DNA of 64,000 nt from positions 1-64,000 of the forward strand of contig VZSF01000859.1 in the NCBI GenBank assembly GCA_013398295.1, written 5' to 3'. This document shows, piece after piece, positions 63,200 through 64,000 of this stretch. This stretch comes from Chionis minor (taxonomy: Eukaryota > Chordata > Aves > Charadriiformes > Chionididae). Under the pieces are notes generated by a model that saw only the letters and a program-made list of their open reading frames with translations, was not told the DNA's origin and did not search any database. The position numbers and the translations under genes are program-made. The first letter of the stretch is position 1. Each line of letters starts with the position of its first letter.

Positions 63200-64000
63200 G
63201 ATATGTGGATTGTTTACTTTCCGAGGACTTGCACGTGCACGGTGTGACAACATTCTCAAAAACCTACTAAAGTATGGAAGCCCTGTCCAGGAGGCAAGAG
63301 ACCTGGCTAATGCCTTGCTGAGCTTTCCCTGGGAGGCGATGGACCTGGCTGCCCTCAGGTTGCACCCCTTCAGGCGCTGAAATAGAGCCATTAGTGGGTG
63401 GAGAAACCACCTGGGGAGGCCTCGGCTGCAAGAATGGCTGGGCATCAACTTTTAAACAATGACTTCTCAACCGCGAGGGTCGAGGCACATCAGGAGAGAG
63501 CACTATTTAAGAAGGGAAAGGTGGGGAGCGATGAGCTGGATAAGCTTGGGGTATGGTGGAGACGGTGCCTGGCAAGTGCTTCAGGGCTTCCTCCCGGGAA
63601 GGTGGCCGATCATGGCCGCCCCTGCCAACGGCTGGAGAAAGCCCTTGCTGTAGCCATGGGGCCAGCCAAAGCCAGGCCCTTTTGGGAAGTTGAAACTTGC
63701 CATGGGTAGCACAGACCCCACTTCTGAGTGTTCAGGTGTCTCCAGGTGTTGGGTCCCCCAAGGGCACCGGCAGGCTGGCACCGCCATTCCGCCTCGGCTC
63801 CCCAGACCCGGGAGTGCCATTTTGTCCCAGCAGGACCCACAGATCTGTCCCGGGGTCCACTAAGGTGGTGGTGGTGGTGGTGGTGGTGGGGTGTGTCCGT
63901 GCCCTGCTCTCCTCGTGGTTTCAGCTCAACACCGGGGTGCCCGCGACAGCAAAAAAGGCAGTAGGGTGGTTTTTAAGAAAAAAAGGCCAGCAAGGTAAGA
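63200..64000 (+). other. GC- and CpG-richer edge block with TATA-like site and splice donor
   Basis: From about 63.27 kb GC and CpG density rise, with CCGCGAGGGTCGAGG, CCCGGGAAGGTGGCCG and CGCCTCGGCTC. CACTATTTAAGAAGGG near 63503-63518 resembles a TATA-type core promoter. The window ends in CCAGCAAG|GTAAGA, a consensus splice donor with GT at about 63995. A (GGT)n run lies at 63864-63890. Frames of 64 to 103 codons are open on both strands with no known domain. The block could be a promoter with a first exon, an LTR-type promoter, or GC-rich DNA without function. The window edge cuts off the answer. Confidence 0.3.
63864..63890 (+). repeat. (GGT)n microsatellite
   Basis: Eight to nine GGT units followed by a G run. 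It can form quadruplex DNA on the plus strand. Confidence 0.93.

Noticed and set aside
1..64000. CRISPR arrays, rRNA, tRNA, bacterial operons or telomeric arrays
   Set aside because: No regularly spaced repeats, no tRNA cloverleaf with A/B boxes, no rRNA core sequence and no telomere units were seen by reading.

Overview
This window looks like nuclear DNA from a bird. It is AT-rich and has no operon-like gene packing. It carries several 5'-truncated CR1 LINE copies whose 3' ends have the typical avian tail (a GGTCCCTTCCAAC-type segment followed by ATTCTATGA octamers). It also has a probable endogenous-retrovirus solo LTR, a fragment of a very old L3/MIR-type repeat, and many homopolymers and microsatellites. 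The single ambiguous base at 27937 suggests a vertebrate draft assembly. I recognise no host protein-coding gene. The window is best read as intergenic sequence or the inside of a long intron.

Layout: 1-674 has nothing identified. 675-1789 is CR1 copy 1 (+). 3010-3890 is CR1 copy 2 (+), internally deleted. 3891-9020 is unique AT-rich DNA with two small exon-like segments (4735-4762 and 5640-5716). 9024-9110 is an ancient L3/MIR-like tail, followed by a C-rich tract. 9771-32349 is mostly unique sequence with a GC-rich block at about 25.5-26.7 kb that leaves long overlapping frames open on both strands. 32350-33425 is CR1 copy 3 (-), the best preserved, and 36855-36938 is a short CR1 3' tail (+). 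39382-39593 (-) holds the most protein-like orphan frame, directly after a splice-acceptor-like sequence. About 52.3-52.8 kb is an AT-rich block that reads like conserved non-coding DNA. 53250-54368 (-) is a probable solo LTR flanked by the 5-bp duplication GACTC, with a 71-bp tandem repeat in its U3. 63031-63166 is a long inverted repeat with G12/C11 arms. From about 63.2 kb to the window end the sequence is GC- and CpG-richer and finishes on a consensus splice donor.

There is no gene network to describe. The CR1 copies are dead on arrival or decayed: the three that span the reverse-transcriptase active site each have a damaged double-aspartate box. The exon-like segments are listed with low confidence because pseudo-exons with good splice signals are common in vertebrate non-coding DNA. 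I found no new biological system. The items most worth checking are the LTR U3 repeats, the G/C-armed inverted repeat, and the orphan exon-like frames.
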